This document shows, piece after piece, positions 52,088-63,547 of a stretch of 64,000 bases of DNA. Within the stretch, counting starts at the first letter, position 1. Each line of letters opens with the position of its first letter. A model generated the notes under the pieces. It made no database searches and was not told where the DNA came from. It was given only the letters and a program-made list of their open reading frames with translations. This stretch comes from JANQRZ01 sp965214485. Its GTDB lineage: Bacteria; Bacteroidota; Rhodothermia; Rhodothermales; JANQRZ01. Made by a program: the position numbers and the translations under genes. The DNA lies in the NCBI GenBank assembly GCA_965214485.1, contig CBDCBW010000018.1:62001-126000 (forward strand), given 5' to 3'.

Positions 52088-52426
52088 CTAGCCGTCGTCG
52101 CGGTCGTTGACGCGGGCGGGCGGAGCGGTGGCTTCGACGGCCTTGAACGGCTCGCGGACCACGTAGTGGTGCTCCGCACCCTCGGGCACGAGCCACGAAT
52201 CGCCCGGCGAGAGCGTCACCACTTGGTCGCCGAGGTGGAGCTCGGCCTTGCCTTGGATCACGTAGCCCACGGTCTCGTACGGACGGGTGTGCGAGCCCAG
52301 CCCGTCGGTCGGGCCGATCTCCCACAGGCGCATCGCCATGCGGGTGCCGGAGACGAGGTAGGTCTGGCCTAGCTCGCCGGTGGGCGAGTGGGCGGAGTCG
52401 ATTTTCTTGACGGAGGTGTCGGACAT
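52088..52426 (-). CDS. Cupin domain protein
   Basis: A 112-residue single-domain cupin. The two motifs are GSHTRPYETVGYVIQGKAELHLGD (metal His/Glu-type positions) and PGDSWLVPEGAEHHYVV. Small cupins bind a metal or sugar and range from isomerases to regulators, so no reaction can be assigned. It is divergent from clpB with a 236-bp gap between. Confidence 0.8.
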   Translation of the reverse strand: MSDTSVKKIDSAHSPTGELGQTYLVSGTRMAMRLWEIGPTDGLGSHTRPYETVGYVIQGKAELHLGDQVVTLSPGDSWLVPEGAEHHYVVREPFKAVEATAPPARVNDRDDG

Positions 52427-52487
52427 GAGGGGAGAGGAGAGGGTGAGAGGGAGAAGTGACGGTTCAATGGCGAAGCCGGGGGGGCGG

Positions 52488-52529
52488 TTTCGAGCGGCGA
52501 CAGTCGGATTTCGAGCGGCGATGGTCGGA
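52488..52529 (+). repeat. 21-bp tandem repeat upstream of clpB
   Basis: Two 21-bp copies (52488-52508 and 52509-52529) share TTTCGAGCGGCGA followed by a GTCGGA block and differ at one or two positions. They lie in the shared cupin/clpB promoter region and could be a duplicated operator or mere slippage. Confidence 0.7.
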
Positions 52530-52662
52530 GGAGCATCCGGCCGTCGCTCGCCGCTCCGATGTCACCCCGCGGCGGCCTGTCATCCTGACACACCGCCAGC
52601 CTGTGGTACAGATTTCGACAGGGTGCAGGGTAACCCCTCCAAATCGCAACTCCCCCGTCGAA

Positions 52663-55320
<2,658 letters not shown>

Positions 55321-55342
55321 GGCGACCGTTCTGCCACTTGCC

Positions 55343-55376
55343 GAGGCCGCTCCGCACCGCCGGGGCGGCCTCTTCT
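55343..55376 (+). terminator. Terminator-like hairpin after clpB
   Basis: GAGGCCGC (55343-55350) pairs with GCGGCCTC (55365-55372), followed by a short TTCTC tail. It lies 22 bp past the stop. Probably ends the clpB transcript before the ATPase gene. Confidence 0.65.
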
Positions 55377-55439
55377 CATGAACCTTAGCAGGGGGGCATC
55401 GTAACTTCTGAGCACGATGCTCCCTACCGAGATTCAGCG

Positions 55440-56948
55440 ATGATCACACGCCTCCGCGTCACCGGTTTCAAGAATCTCGTGGATGTGGACGTGAGGTTCG
55501 GACCGTTCACTTGTATCGCTGGAGCGAACGGGGTGGGCAAGTCGAACCTGTTCGACGCCATCACCTTCCTGAGCGCGCTCGCCGATCACAATCTGATAAC
55601 GGCCGCCTCCCGTGTCCGTGACCCCGATGGGCGCGCCAGCGAGATCCGTTCTCTCTTCACGCACAGCGGCGAGACCTACGCCGAGGAGATGCGCTTCGAG
55701 GTGGAGATGCTCGTCTCGCCGACCGCGACGGACGATCTCAACCAGCCGGCCGAGGCGAGCATCACGCTGCTGCGCTATGAGATCGCGCTGGTCTATGAGG
55801 AGGGCGATCAGGTGAACCACCCGGACCGGCTCGCGGTGCGCCACGAAGCGCTGCTCCCCCTCAAGCGAGGCCAGGCTAAGGAGGTTCTGCCTTTCCTGCT
55901 CGACCCCTCCGCGAAAGGCCGCTCGACGGGGTGGGACCGGAGCCAGGACTGGCGGAGCAGCGCGGTCTCTGGCAAGCGCAACTCGCCGTTCATCTCGACG
56001 ATTTCGGAGGGGTCGGGGAGCCTACTCGTCCAGCGACATCAGGAAGGCAATGCGGGGCGCACCCAGCAGTTCGATGCCACGAACCTGCCTCGCACGGTCC
56101 TGTCCACGCTGAACGCACGGGAAAGCCCGACGGCGCTCATCGCCCGGCGGGAGTTGCAATCGTGGTCGCTCCTCCACTTTGAGCCGACCGCCCTACGTCG
56201 CCCCGACGACTTCCGCGACCCTGCGCGGATGTCCGTGGACGGCGGGCACCTCCCGGCCACGCTGTACCGGCTCGCTCACCAGAGCCAGGCCGGAGCCGAG
56301 GCCGTCTACGCGAGTGTAGCCAACCGACTCGCCGACCTCATCGCAGACGTGCGGACCGTAGAGGTGGAGCGGGACGAACGCCGCGAGTTGCTCACGCTTC
56401 AGGTCGAGGATCGTGAAGGCACCGACCATGCGGCGCGTGCACTCTCGGACGGTACGCTGCGCTTTCTCGCGCTTACGATCCTGCGAGAGGACCCGGAGGC
56501 GAGCGGTGTCTGGTGTCTGGAGGAGCCGGAGAACGGGCTTTATCCGGCTCGCGTGCCGGCCATGATCTCGCTTCTCCAAGACATCGCCGTGGACACGGAG
56601 TTCCCGGTGGGGTCGGACAACCCGCTGCGGCAGGTCATCGTCAACACGCACTCACCGGGCGTCGTGCAAGAAGTGCCGGACGACAGCCTCATCGCCGCCA
56701 TCTCCTCCGAAGCCACGATCAACGGGCAAGCGGTACAGACCGTCCGCTTCAAAGCGCTCGAGCGGACGTGGCGGACGGCACTCGCGTCACCGGCCGCCGA
56801 GCCGATTGCGAAGGGATGGCTGATGGACTACCTCAACGGCTCGTCGTGGAATCGGAGCATGGGGGACGGAGCTGCAGAGCCGGTCGCTCACCGCGTGATC
56901 GACCGGCCGGAGATCCGGCAGCTGCTCCTCTTTTCCGACGACGGGTGA
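55440..56948 (+). CDS. AAA family ATPase of a two-gene defence-type module
   Basis: A 502-residue SMC/OLD-like ATPase (AAA_21 type). The N-terminal FKNLVDVDVRFGPFTCIAGANGVGKSNLFDAI contains Walker A (GANGVGKSN). The C-terminal half has a signature (ALSDGTLRFLALTIL), Walker B (VWCLEEPENGLYP) and the His switch (VIVNTHSPGVVQEV). Such ATPases act with a nuclease or toxin-like partner in phage-defence systems (compare OLD and PARIS). The next gene is a DUF4276 protein, its usual companion. No named system is claimed. It is less GC-rich than clpB. Confidence 0.85.
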   Translation: MITRLRVTGFKNLVDVDVRFGPFTCIAGANGVGKSNLFDAITFLSALADHNLITAASRVRDPDGRASEIRSLFTHSGETYAEEMRFEVEMLVSPTATDDLNQPAEASITLLRYEIALVYEEGDQVNHPDRLAVRHEALLPLKRGQAKEVLPFLLDPSAKGRSTGWDRSQDWRSSAVSGKRNSPFISTISEGSGSLLVQRHQEGNAGRTQQFDATNLPRTVLSTLNARESPTALIARRELQSWSLLHFEPTALRRPDDFRDPARMSVDGGHLPATLYRLAHQSQAGAEAVYASVANRLADLIADVRTVEVERDERRELLTLQVEDREGTDHAARALSDGTLRFLALTILREDPEASGVWCLEEPENGLYPARVPAMISLLQDIAVDTEFPVGSDNPLRQVIVNTHSPGVVQEVPDDSLIAAISSEATINGQAVQTVRFKALERTWRTALASPAAEPIAKGWLMDYLNGSSWNRSMGDGAAEPVAHRVIDRPEIRQLLLFSDDG

Positions 56949-56956
56949 CGCGCTCC

Positions 56957-57559
56957 ATGCAGTACACCCTGCTCGGCGACGGTTCTTCGGACCGTGCTCT
57001 CGTTCCCGTTCTCGACTGGCTGCTCCGCTTGCACCTCGCGGAGGGGGACGGCATCGAGCAGGGCCAGGTGGCGGAACTGGGTCGGCTGCGTCGCCCGCCT
57101 CCCCTCGACGATCTAGCTGCCAGAATCCGGGTGGCGCTGGAGTTCTATCCCTGCGACGTGCTGTTCGTACACCGCGATGCCGAGCGGCGTGACGGCTACG
57201 ACGAGCGGCGACGCGAGATCGAGCATGCCGTAGAGAGTGCAGGCGTAGACGTGCCCTGCATTCCCGTCGTGCCGGTCCGGATGACCGAAGCGTGGCTGCT
57301 CATTGACGAAGCGGCTCTCCGGCGCGCAGCGGACCGACCGGGCGGAGACACGCCGCTCGACTGGCCTTCACGCTCTCAACTCGAGCGCATTCAGGCTAAA
57401 GACAAGCTTTTCGGTCTGTTGAGAACGGCGGCGGCTCTGAAGGGACGCCGGGTCCAGCGATTCTCGCCAGCGAAGCGAAGGGCGCGTCTCGCAGACCTGA
57501 TCGAGGACTTCACCCCGCTCCGACGCTTTGAGTTTAGCGTAGCAACCCACCGTCTTTGA
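56957..57559 (+). CDS. DUF4276 family protein, 3' end displaced by an IS200-like insertion
   Basis: The open frame gives 200 residues. The first 193 are genuine DUF4276: LLGDGSSDRALVPVLDWLL, DVLFVHRDAE, IPVVPVRMTEAWLLIDEAALR and ARLADLIEDFTPLRRFEF. The last seven (SVATHRL) come from the left end of the IS. The missing tail lies after the IS at 58135-58188 in the same frame and restores a 210-residue protein. DUF4276 is thought to be related to Toprim-type nucleases and is commonly paired with an AAA ATPase. The insertion removes only 17 residues, so partial activity cannot be excluded. Confidence 0.82.
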   Translation: MQYTLLGDGSSDRALVPVLDWLLRLHLAEGDGIEQGQVAELGRLRRPPPLDDLAARIRVALEFYPCDVLFVHRDAERRDGYDERRREIEHAVESAGVDVPCIPVVPVRMTEAWLLIDEAALRRAADRPGGDTPLDWPSRSQLERIQAKDKLFGLLRTAAALKGRRVQRFSPAKRRARLADLIEDFTPLRRFEFSVATHRL

Positions 57560-58134
57560 CGGTGGTGATGTGTGTTCGGCTATGCCGTAAACTGGCAGCA
57601 TGGCAGAGCGCAACGCGAAGTATCGAAAGCTCACGCACACGGTCTACCAGTGCAACTACCACATCGTCTGGACGCCGAAGTACCGCTACCGTGTGCTCGA
57701 AGGGGCTATCAAAGAGGCCGTCGAGCACGACATCCGGGTGCTGTGTGCGTGGAAGCAGGTCGAGGTGATGGAGCTAAGCGTGCAGCCCGACCACATCCAC
57801 CTGCTCTGCTCGATCCCACCGAAGCTGGCGGTCTCGCAGTTCATGGGCTTTCTGAAGGGGAAGCTGGCGATCAAGCTGTTCAAGAGCTACCCCCGTCTGC
57901 GGAAGAAGCCGTATTGGGGCAATCATTTCTGGTCGCGAGGGTACTTTGTGAACACGGTGGGTTTGAACGAGGATCTGATCCGGCGCTACGTTCAGTATCA
58001 GGAGCAGGAGGAGAAGAAACAGGAGCGGCAGCAGGCCAACTACGATCTGTTCTCGTGAGCGCGCGATCCCCTTTCAGGGGTCGCCGTGAGGAATACAGAA
58101 GCCACCCCCTCTGGGGGTGGTCGTTCACTCCTTT
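57536..58134 (+). mobile_element. IS200/IS605-type element inserted in the DUF4276 gene
   Basis: About 599 bp, with boundaries uncertain by up to 3 bp because TTT occurs at both joints. Removing it rejoins GAGTTT to CAACGGCTC and restores the DUF4276 frame. The ends have hairpins as expected for the family: CCACCGTC/GACGGTGG near 57547 and CCACCCCC/GGGGGTGG near 58102, plus CGATCCCC/GGGGTCG. There are no terminal inverted repeats or target duplication, as known for IS200. It encodes only TnpA. Confidence 0.88.
57600..58058 (+). CDS. tnpA: IS200-like transposase TnpA (HUH, Y1)
   Basis: A 152-residue Y1 transposase. The HUH motif is in LSVQPDHIHLLCSIP (about residues 58-72), and the catalytic tyrosine is in the C-terminal helix DLIRRYVQYQEQEEKKQ. 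It acts as a single-strand DNA transposase on the end hairpins. The frame is intact, so the element may be active. No TnpB gene accompanies it. Confidence 0.92.
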   Translation: MAERNAKYRKLTHTVYQCNYHIVWTPKYRYRVLEGAIKEAVEHDIRVLCAWKQVEVMELSVQPDHIHLLCSIPPKLAVSQFMGFLKGKLAIKLFKSYPRLRKKPYWGNHFWSRGYFVNTVGLNEDLIRRYVQYQEQEEKKQERQQANYDLFS

Positions 58135-58188
58135 CAACGGCTCGAAGCGGACGTGCAAGCTTTCTGCGGTGACAGGACGCGGGACTAG
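58135..58188 (+). pseudogene. Severed 3' end of the DUF4276 gene
   Basis: The frame reads QRLEADVQAFCGDRTRD then TAG (58186-58188). It continues exactly in the frame interrupted at 57535 and completes the family's usual C-terminus. It is separated from its gene body by the IS200-like element. Confidence 0.85.
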
Positions 58189-58201
58189 GTGGGGTGATTG
58201 T

Positions 58202-58375
58202 GTGCTCCAGCGCGAGGTCGCGGGCCGCCTCGCCGAGCAGATGCTGGCCGGCTTCGCGGCGGAGGGAGCCACGGTCGAGGTGGACGCGCTCCCCGACGGC
58301 TCCGGCGTCACGCTCTCGACCGATGCCGCCGCGCCGAGCGAGGACGCCGTGACCGCGCCGGCGGCCGAGGCGTGA
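58202..58375 (+). pseudogene. clpB 3'-end fragment, copy B
   Basis: 174 bp aligned without gaps to 55147-55320, with about 11 mismatches. It encodes the ClpB tail (GRLAEQMLAGFAAEG to AVTAPAAEA) and a TGA stop but has no start or upstream clpB sequence. It separates the ATPase/DUF4276 module from the restriction-modification module. It shares sites with copy C against copy A, so it is not a simple recent copy of the resident gene end. Confidence 0.92.
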
Positions 58376-58384
58376 TGGACGTTT

Positions 58385-59095
58385 CTAGAACCGTTGCTCG
58401 TAAAGTCTGCTGATCCGTTGGAGGGCTGCCGCGTACTCGTCTGCAGCCCTCTTTCTGTCGACCCAGGCGAACGGATAGGGCGGGCGGTTCGTCGCGCTGA
58501 AGTCCAGGACCACGAACTCGTCGAAGGCGGTCGTCGCTCCATGCGAGCCGTCGGTGAGGCGCTGGGTCGCGGTCTCGGCTTCGGTGGACGGGGCCGGTCC
58601 CGTCTTCCCCGGCTTGTCATAGAACCGTTCGCCCTCGTAGGAGCGGTAGGTCTCCGCGTGGTTGACGCCGACGATGGCGAGCGAGATGGCGTCTGGGGTC
58701 ACGTCTCCGAACTGTCGGGCCTGTTTGCGGAGGTCGCTGATCACCCGGTCGATCTGCTTGATCATGGCCGTCGCCAAGATTTTGACCTCTGCGCCAATGC
58801 GAACATCAGCGGTACTTCCGCGCGCCACGTTGAACCCGGGCTGCGTCCGAGGTGTGCTGCTGACGACGCGCTCTCCGAAGGTGCCGTCGCCCCGCCGCAT
58901 CGCCTTGCCGGTGACGCGGTTGGTCGTGGTCAGCACCAAATCATTGGCCTCGACGCCCTGGACGAGCGCCGCGGACCGGCCGAGCGCGTAGAGGTCCTCG
59001 AACACGGCGAGGCACAGCCGGTCCCCGATGGCCGAGCTTCGGTGCCGGTATTTCTGCTCCGAGAACACCTGCTCGAACTCGGTCAGGAGGCGCAT
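58385..59095 (-). CDS. Type II restriction endonuclease-like protein
   Basis: A 236-residue protein with a PD-(D/E)xK-like core: TADVRIGAEVKILATAM, where Asp and the Glu-x-Lys pair would form the metal site. An aromatic C-terminal part follows. It overlaps the upstream methyltransferase gene by 13 bp, and that pairing is the main ground for calling it the restriction enzyme. The recognition site is unknown. Its stop lies 9 bp from clpB copy B. Confidence 0.72.
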   Translation of the reverse strand: MRLLTEFEQVFSEQKYRHRSSAIGDRLCLAVFEDLYALGRSAALVQGVEANDLVLTTTNRVTGKAMRRGDGTFGERVVSSTPRTQPGFNVARGSTADVRIGAEVKILATAMIKQIDRVISDLRKQARQFGDVTPDAISLAIVGVNHAETYRSYEGERFYDKPGKTGPAPSTEAETATQRLTDGSHGATTAFDEFVVLDFSATNRPPYPFAWVDRKRAADEYAAALQRISRLYEQRF

Positions 59096-60132
59096 TGCTC
59101 ACTCGTCTTCTTCGGTGAGGGCGGAGCGGCGGAGAACAGCGGCGTGGGCGTGGGCAGCTCGCGCTGCAACCGTTCGAGCGCCATGTCCATGTAGGACGGT
59201 TCCACCTCGACGCCGACGCTGTTGCGCCCCCACCGACCGGCGGCCAGCGAGGTCGTCCCGGTGCCCAGGAACGGATCGAGCACCGTGTCGCCCACGAACG
59301 AGAACATCCGCACGAGCCGCTCGGCGAGGGCGAGCGGATACGGCGCGGGGTGGTTCCGGGTCGAGGCTCCGCCGAGGGTCCAGATTTGCTGAAACCACTC
59401 CCGGTGCCGGTCCTCGGGGATCACCGAGAGCGCGCGCATGGCGGGCGTCGGGCTGCGGTAGCCGCCGGGCTTGCGCTGGAAGAGGACGTACTCGATGTCG
59501 TGCTTGATGACGGCGTTCGGCTCGTAAGGCTTCCCCAGAAAGGAGGTCCCATTCCCAGATGCCTCCGTCTTCGCATTTGCGATTTTGTGCCAGATGATCG
59601 GGGCGAGGTTGTCGAAGCCGAGCCGCCGGCAGCGCTCCTGAATGCTCGCGTGCAGCGGGAAGACAACGTGGCGGCCGAACTGCCGCCGCGACAGGCACAC
59701 GTCGCCCACGACGACGACGAGGCGGCCACCAGGCACGAGGACCCGGTATACCTCGGACCAGACCGCGTCGAGCTGGTCGAGGAAGTCTTCGTAGTCCTCG
59801 ACCTCGCCGAGCTGCTGTTGGTGGGGTTCGTACTTCTTCAGCGTCCAGTACGGCGGCGACGTGACAGCGAGATGGACGCTTTGGTCCGGGATCGGGAGAG
59901 GCCCACGCGCGTCGCCGAGTAAGAGCGTGTGGGTCGTCGGGACCTGCTGGATGGCGCGCTCGATCTCGGCTACGGCGGCACCGTCTTTCGCAAGGCTCGG
60001 GAGAGCACGCTGACCTTCTTCTGACAGTCTCTCTGCGGCGCTCCGTGGCACGATAGCCGAGAGCGGGTCCGCGCTGACCCCATCTCCACTTCCGAGGATG
60101 TTTCCTGCTGTTTGAACCGTGAATGTATCCAT
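59083..60132 (-). CDS. DNA methyltransferase (beta class, N4-cytosine or N6-adenine)
   Basis: A 349-residue SAM-dependent DNA methyltransferase. The catalytic motif TSPPYWTLKKYEP comes first and the SAM-binding DPFLGTGTTSLAAGRWGRNSVGVEVE last, the beta-class order. TSPPY is typical of N4-cytosine enzymes. ATG 60132 is taken as the start; earlier codons would run into the ClpB repeat antisense. The methyltransferase precedes and overlaps the nuclease gene, so host DNA is protected first. Together they form the second defence module at clpB. Confidence 0.9.
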   Translation of the reverse strand: MDTFTVQTAGNILGSGDGVSADPLSAIVPRSAAERLSEEGQRALPSLAKDGAAVAEIERAIQQVPTTHTLLLGDARGPLPIPDQSVHLAVTSPPYWTLKKYEPHQQQLGEVEDYEDFLDQLDAVWSEVYRVLVPGGRLVVVVGDVCLSRRQFGRHVVFPLHASIQERCRRLGFDNLAPIIWHKIANAKTEASGNGTSFLGKPYEPNAVIKHDIEYVLFQRKPGGYRSPTPAMRALSVIPEDRHREWFQQIWTLGGASTRNHPAPYPLALAERLVRMFSFVGDTVLDPFLGTGTTSLAAGRWGRNSVGVEVEPSYMDMALERLQRELPTPTPLFSAAPPSPKKTSEQCAS

Positions 60133-60171
60133 GCCGGAAGATAGACACGAGAAAGCGCAGAGACTAACTCG

Positions 60172-60331
60172 AATCGCCAGCCACCTCGCCGAGCAGATCC
60201 TCGCCGGCTTCGCGGCGGAGGGAGCCACGGTCGAGGTGGACGCGCTCCCCGACGGCTCCGGCGTCACGCTCTCGACCGATGCCGCCGCGCCGAGCGAGGA
60301 CGCCGTGACGGCCCCGGCGGCCGAGGCGTAG
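60172..60331 (+). pseudogene. clpB 3'-end fragment, copy C
   Basis: 160 bp matching 55160-55320, beginning ATCGCC and ending TAG, about 94% identical to copy A. A 70-codon frame from 60119 reads into it, but only the ClpB tail portion is recognisable. It marks the right edge of the restriction-modification module. Like copy B it has GAG (Glu) where the resident gene has CAG (Gln). Confidence 0.92.
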
Positions 60332-60368
60332 CCGTTCGCGGAAGAATAACCGTTCGTTCACGGAGGTC

Positions 60369-60409
60369 GAGCGGAGCGCTCCAGCGGAAGGGGGGCTCCG
60401 CTCGTTATG
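60369..60409 (+). terminator. Terminator-like hairpin after clpB copy C
   Basis: GAGCGGAGC (60369-60377) pairs with GCTCCGCTC (60395-60403), followed by GTTATGTT. It may be the original clpB terminator, left downstream when modules were inserted. The T-content is low, so confidence is modest. Confidence 0.45.
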
Positions 60410-60444
60410 TTCGGGCTCCGTCACTTCAAACATGGTCGGCTCTC

Positions 60445-61995
60445 ATGACTCGTCTCCTTCCGCTGCTGCTCCTACCTCTGGCCGCCCTCGCGCAACCTGG
60501 CACGCTCGACCCGTCATTCGGGAGCGGCGGCACGGTCTTCCTTACGCCGGACCCGGTAGCCGGAGCCAGCGCTGTCGTTCTCACGGCCGACGGCAAACTC
60601 GTCCTTGCGGGGCGCGTCGGGGGCGATGCGGCTCTCCTGCGCCTCAACACGGACGGCAGCCTCGACTCTTCGTTCGGCGAAGAGGGCTATGCCCGGCTCG
60701 ATTTCGGCGGCGAGGAGGAGCAGCAGTTCGCCGGCCTCGTCGTGCGCGCCGACGGCTCGGTCGTCGCCTCCGGCCTCGCCCTCGATGGAGAGGGCGACGG
60801 TATCAACGTGCTCGCTGCGTTCACTCCCGACGGTGTGCTCGACCCGTCGTTCGGCGATGCGGGGACGGTGTCGGTCAGCGAGGGCTTTGAGCGCCTCGAG
60901 TTCCTTCGGCTCGCCGAGCGGCCGGACGGTAGGCTCATCGTGACGGGAACCGGCTTCGCGAGCGGGGCGAGCCAGACGGCTGCGATTGTGGCCCAGTTCT
61001 CGGCGGACGGCGCGCTCGATTCGTCGTTCGGGACGGACGGAATCGCGCAGCTTACGTCTCCGGGGAGCCTCTCGCTCGTCGGCCAAGACCTCGCGCTGGA
61101 GGACGACGGGGACATCGTAGTCGGCGGGTTCGCCTCATCCGGCACCTTCAGCGTCGAGCCGTTCGCCGCCCGCCTCACCGCCGAGGGTGCGCTCGACGCG
61201 TCGTTCGGCGTGCGCACGTTCGACTTCGGCGAGGACTTCAGCCTGGCGAGTGGCGTGATCGTCGACGAGGCCGGGCGCGCGGTGCTTGTAGGGTCGGCGG
61301 TTGACCTCTTCGCCGGGGCCTCGTCACTCGTGCTGGCTCGTCTCAACGCGGACACGGGCACGCTCGACTCGTCGTTTGGGGAGGGTGGGCTGGTCTTCAC
61401 CACGCTAGGCACGAACATCGCCCAAGGCGTCGACGTGACCGAGCTGGAAGACGGCGCGCTCCTCACCGCCGGCCCGGCCGGCCCCGACGGACTCAGCGCC
61501 GATCTCACCGTGGCGCGCTTCCTGCCGGACGGCGCGCTCGATGCGAGCTTCGGCACGAACGGTGTTGCCGCTGCCGACGTGCGTCCCGTGGACGTAGCCG
61601 GCGCGCTGGCCGTGGAGCCGGACGGCGACATCGTGGTGGTGGGCTACGAGGCGACCGGCGTGGGCGGCTTCGCTGGTATCGAGGCCGCTCGGTTCACGGC
61701 CCCGCCGGTCTCGGCCGAGCCCACGGGCGAGGCGCTCTCGGCGTTTCGCCTCGGCGCGCCGTACCCGAACCCGGCGCGGGACGTGGCGCGCCTCCCGGTC
61801 TCGGCACCGCAGGGTGCGTCGGTCCGCGTCGAAGCGTTCGACCGGCTTGGCCGCCGCGTGGCCGTGCTCCACGACGGACCGCTCGCGTCGGGCGTACACG
61901 TCGAGTTCGATCTCGGCAGGTTGGCAAGCGGCGCGTACGCCGTCCGGGCCGTGTCCGCCGGACGTTCGGTCACGCGTTGGGTAGTCCGTCCGTAG
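60445..61995 (+). CDS. T9SS cargo protein with delta-60 repeats
   Basis: A 516-residue secreted protein: signal peptide (LLPLLLLPLAALAQ), then seven delta-60-type repeats with the core G-x-LDxSFGxxG (GTLDPSFGSGG, GSLDSSFGEEG, GVLDPSFGDAG, GALDSSFGTDG, GALDASFGVRT, GTLDSSFGEGG, GALDASFGTNG), expected to fold as a beta-propeller. The C-terminal ~85 residues are a T9SS sorting domain (LGAPYPNPARDVARL, FDRLGRRVAVL, LASGAYAVRAVSAG). It is exported through the outer membrane. Ligand unknown. Confidence 0.85.
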   Translation: MTRLLPLLLLPLAALAQPGTLDPSFGSGGTVFLTPDPVAGASAVVLTADGKLVLAGRVGGDAALLRLNTDGSLDSSFGEEGYARLDFGGEEEQQFAGLVVRADGSVVASGLALDGEGDGINVLAAFTPDGVLDPSFGDAGTVSVSEGFERLEFLRLAERPDGRLIVTGTGFASGASQTAAIVAQFSADGALDSSFGTDGIAQLTSPGSLSLVGQDLALEDDGDIVVGGFASSGTFSVEPFAARLTAEGALDASFGVRTFDFGEDFSLASGVIVDEAGRAVLVGSAVDLFAGASSLVLARLNADTGTLDSSFGEGGLVFTTLGTNIAQGVDVTELEDGALLTAGPAGPDGLSADLTVARFLPDGALDASFGTNGVAAADVRPVDVAGALAVEPDGDIVVVGYEATGVGGFAGIEAARFTAPPVSAEPTGEALSAFRLGAPYPNPARDVARLPVSAPQGASVRVEAFDRLGRRVAVLHDGPLASGVHVEFDLGRLASGAYAVRAVSAGRSVTRWVVRP

Positions 61996-62101
61996 CGTTG
62001 CCGCTCAGGCACGGCCTAAAGACGCACGAAGGCGGACGGTGCCGCATCCTCTCACCGCGCCCCACTCCGGTATTTTGCGGTTCGCCCAACCCTCGCCTCC
62101 A

Positions 62102-63547
62102 ATGCTACGCTTGCTCTCGCTGCTTCTGCTCCTCGCCCTCGCCGCCTGCGGCCCCGGTTCCGTGACGGTCGTCGGGCCGGTGCCGGGGGCCGGTCCAGCT
62201 CCGGCGGACCCGGCGGCAGCGGCGAGCGGCGTCGCCCTGCTCCAGGCCGGGCCGATGCTCGGCTACGCGACGCACCGCGAGGCCACGGTCTGGGTGCAGA
62301 CCGCCGCGCCGGCGAGCGTGCGAATCCGCTACACACCGGTCCGGGCCTCGGGCGACTCGGCGGGGGTCCCTCCGCGAGCAGGTGAAACGCCGACCGTGGA
62401 GACGACCGACGCGGGCGACCACATCGCCCTCTTCCGCATCGCGGGCCTCGAACCGGGCACGCGCTACGGCTACGACGTGCTCGTCGGCGGCGTCCCCATC
62501 GCCGCGACGGTGCCGCTCGCCTTCGAGACGCAGCCGCTGTGGCAGTGGCGGACCGACCCGCCGGCCTTCACCGCCGCCGTCGGCTCGTGCGCCTACGTCA
62601 ACGACCCGCCCTACGACCGCCCCGGAGACGGCTACGGCGGCGACTACCACATCTTCGACGCGATCCGCGCCCTCGGCCCGGACCTGATGCTCTGGACCGG
62701 CGACAACGTCTACCTCCGCGAGGTGGACTGGTGGAGCCCCGCCGGGATGCGCACCCGCTACGCGCACACCCGGGGCCTCGCCGAGATGCAGGGCCTGCTC
62801 GCGGGCCAGCCGAACTACGCGACGTGGGACGACCACGACTTCGGCCCGAACAACTCGGACCGGTCCTACGTGCTCAAGGGCGCGGCCCTCGACGTGTTCA
62901 CCGACTACTGGGCGAACCCGACCTACGGCCTGCCCGAGCTCCCCGGCGTCTTCGGGCACTTCCAGTGGGCCGACGTCGAGTTCTTCCTCCTCGACGACCG
63001 CTACCACCGCACGCCGAGCAACCTCGTCGAGACCGAGCCGCGCCGCGTCCTCGGCGAGGCTCAGCTCCGGTGGCTGCTCGATGCGCTCGCGGCGAGCTAC
63101 GCGCCGTTCAAGGTCGTCGTGATGGGCGGGCAAGTCCTCAACCCGATGCCGTTCTACGAGACCTACACGAACGTCGCCCCCGAGGAGCGCAAAGCCCTCA
63201 TCGACGGGATCGTCGAGCGCCGGGTCGAGGGCGTCGTGTTCCTCTCCGGCGACCGGCACCACACCGAGCTGATCCGCCTCCAGCCCGAGGGGTTCTACCC
63301 GCTCTACGACTTCACGAGCTCGCCGCTCACCGCCGGGGCCGCCACCCCCCGGCAGGAGCTCGAGAACCCGGCCCGCGTGCCGGGCACGCTCGTCGCCGGG
63401 ACGCGCAACTTCGGCACGCTCACCTTCACCGGGCCGCGCACCGACCGCACGCTCACGATGCGGGCCTACGACGACGTGGGCACGCTCCTCTGGACCGAGG
63501 CCGTCCGCGCCGCCGACCTCCGGCTGCCCCGCGACGCGCCGCGCTAG
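62102..63547 (+). CDS. PhoD-like alkaline phosphatase, lipoprotein
   Basis: A 481-residue protein. ATG at 62102 gives a lipobox signal (LLLLALAAC, Cys19). A fibronectin-like N-terminal domain (GPMLGYATHREATVWVQT, ~45-150) precedes the PhoD/metallophosphatase domain: VGSCAYVND, LMLWTGDNVYLREVDW, ATWDDHDFGPNNSD and FLSGDRHHTEL carry the metal ligands. PhoD enzymes hydrolyse phosphodiesters and monoesters outside the cytoplasm. It overlaps the convergent lipoprotein gene by 4 bp. Confidence 0.87.
   Translation: MLRLLSLLLLLALAACGPGSVTVVGPVPGAGPAPADPAAAASGVALLQAGPMLGYATHREATVWVQTAAPASVRIRYTPVRASGDSAGVPPRAGETPTVETTDAGDHIALFRIAGLEPGTRYGYDVLVGGVPIAATVPLAFETQPLWQWRTDPPAFTAAVGSCAYVNDPPYDRPGDGYGGDYHIFDAIRALGPDLMLWTGDNVYLREVDWWSPAGMRTRYAHTRGLAEMQGLLAGQPNYATWDDHDFGPNNSDRSYVLKGAALDVFTDYWANPTYGLPELPGVFGHFQWADVEFFLLDDRYHRTPSNLVETEPRRVLGEAQLRWLLDALAASYAPFKVVVMGGQVLNPMPFYETYTNVAPEERKALIDGIVERRVEGVVFLSGDRHHTELIRLQPEGFYPLYDFTSSPLTAGAATPRQELENPARVPGTLVAGTRNFGTLTFTGPRTDRTLTMRAYDDVGTLLWTEAVRAADLRLPRDAPR

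Noticed and set aside
51598..52372. Possible genes on both strands between the kinase and the cupin
   Set aside because: Ser/Arg/Pro-rich products without motifs; the plus frame runs antisense through the cupin gene.
57572..58375. A 267-codon frame running from the IS200 region into clpB copy B
   Set aside because: It is an alternative frame of tnpA joined by chance to the ClpB tail; only the last ~57 codons are meaningful, as a fragment.
60119..60331. A 70-codon gene encoding a free ClpB tail
   Set aside because: The upstream 17 codons are antisense to the methyltransferase start region and conserved sequence begins only at copy C. It is more simply a gene fragment.
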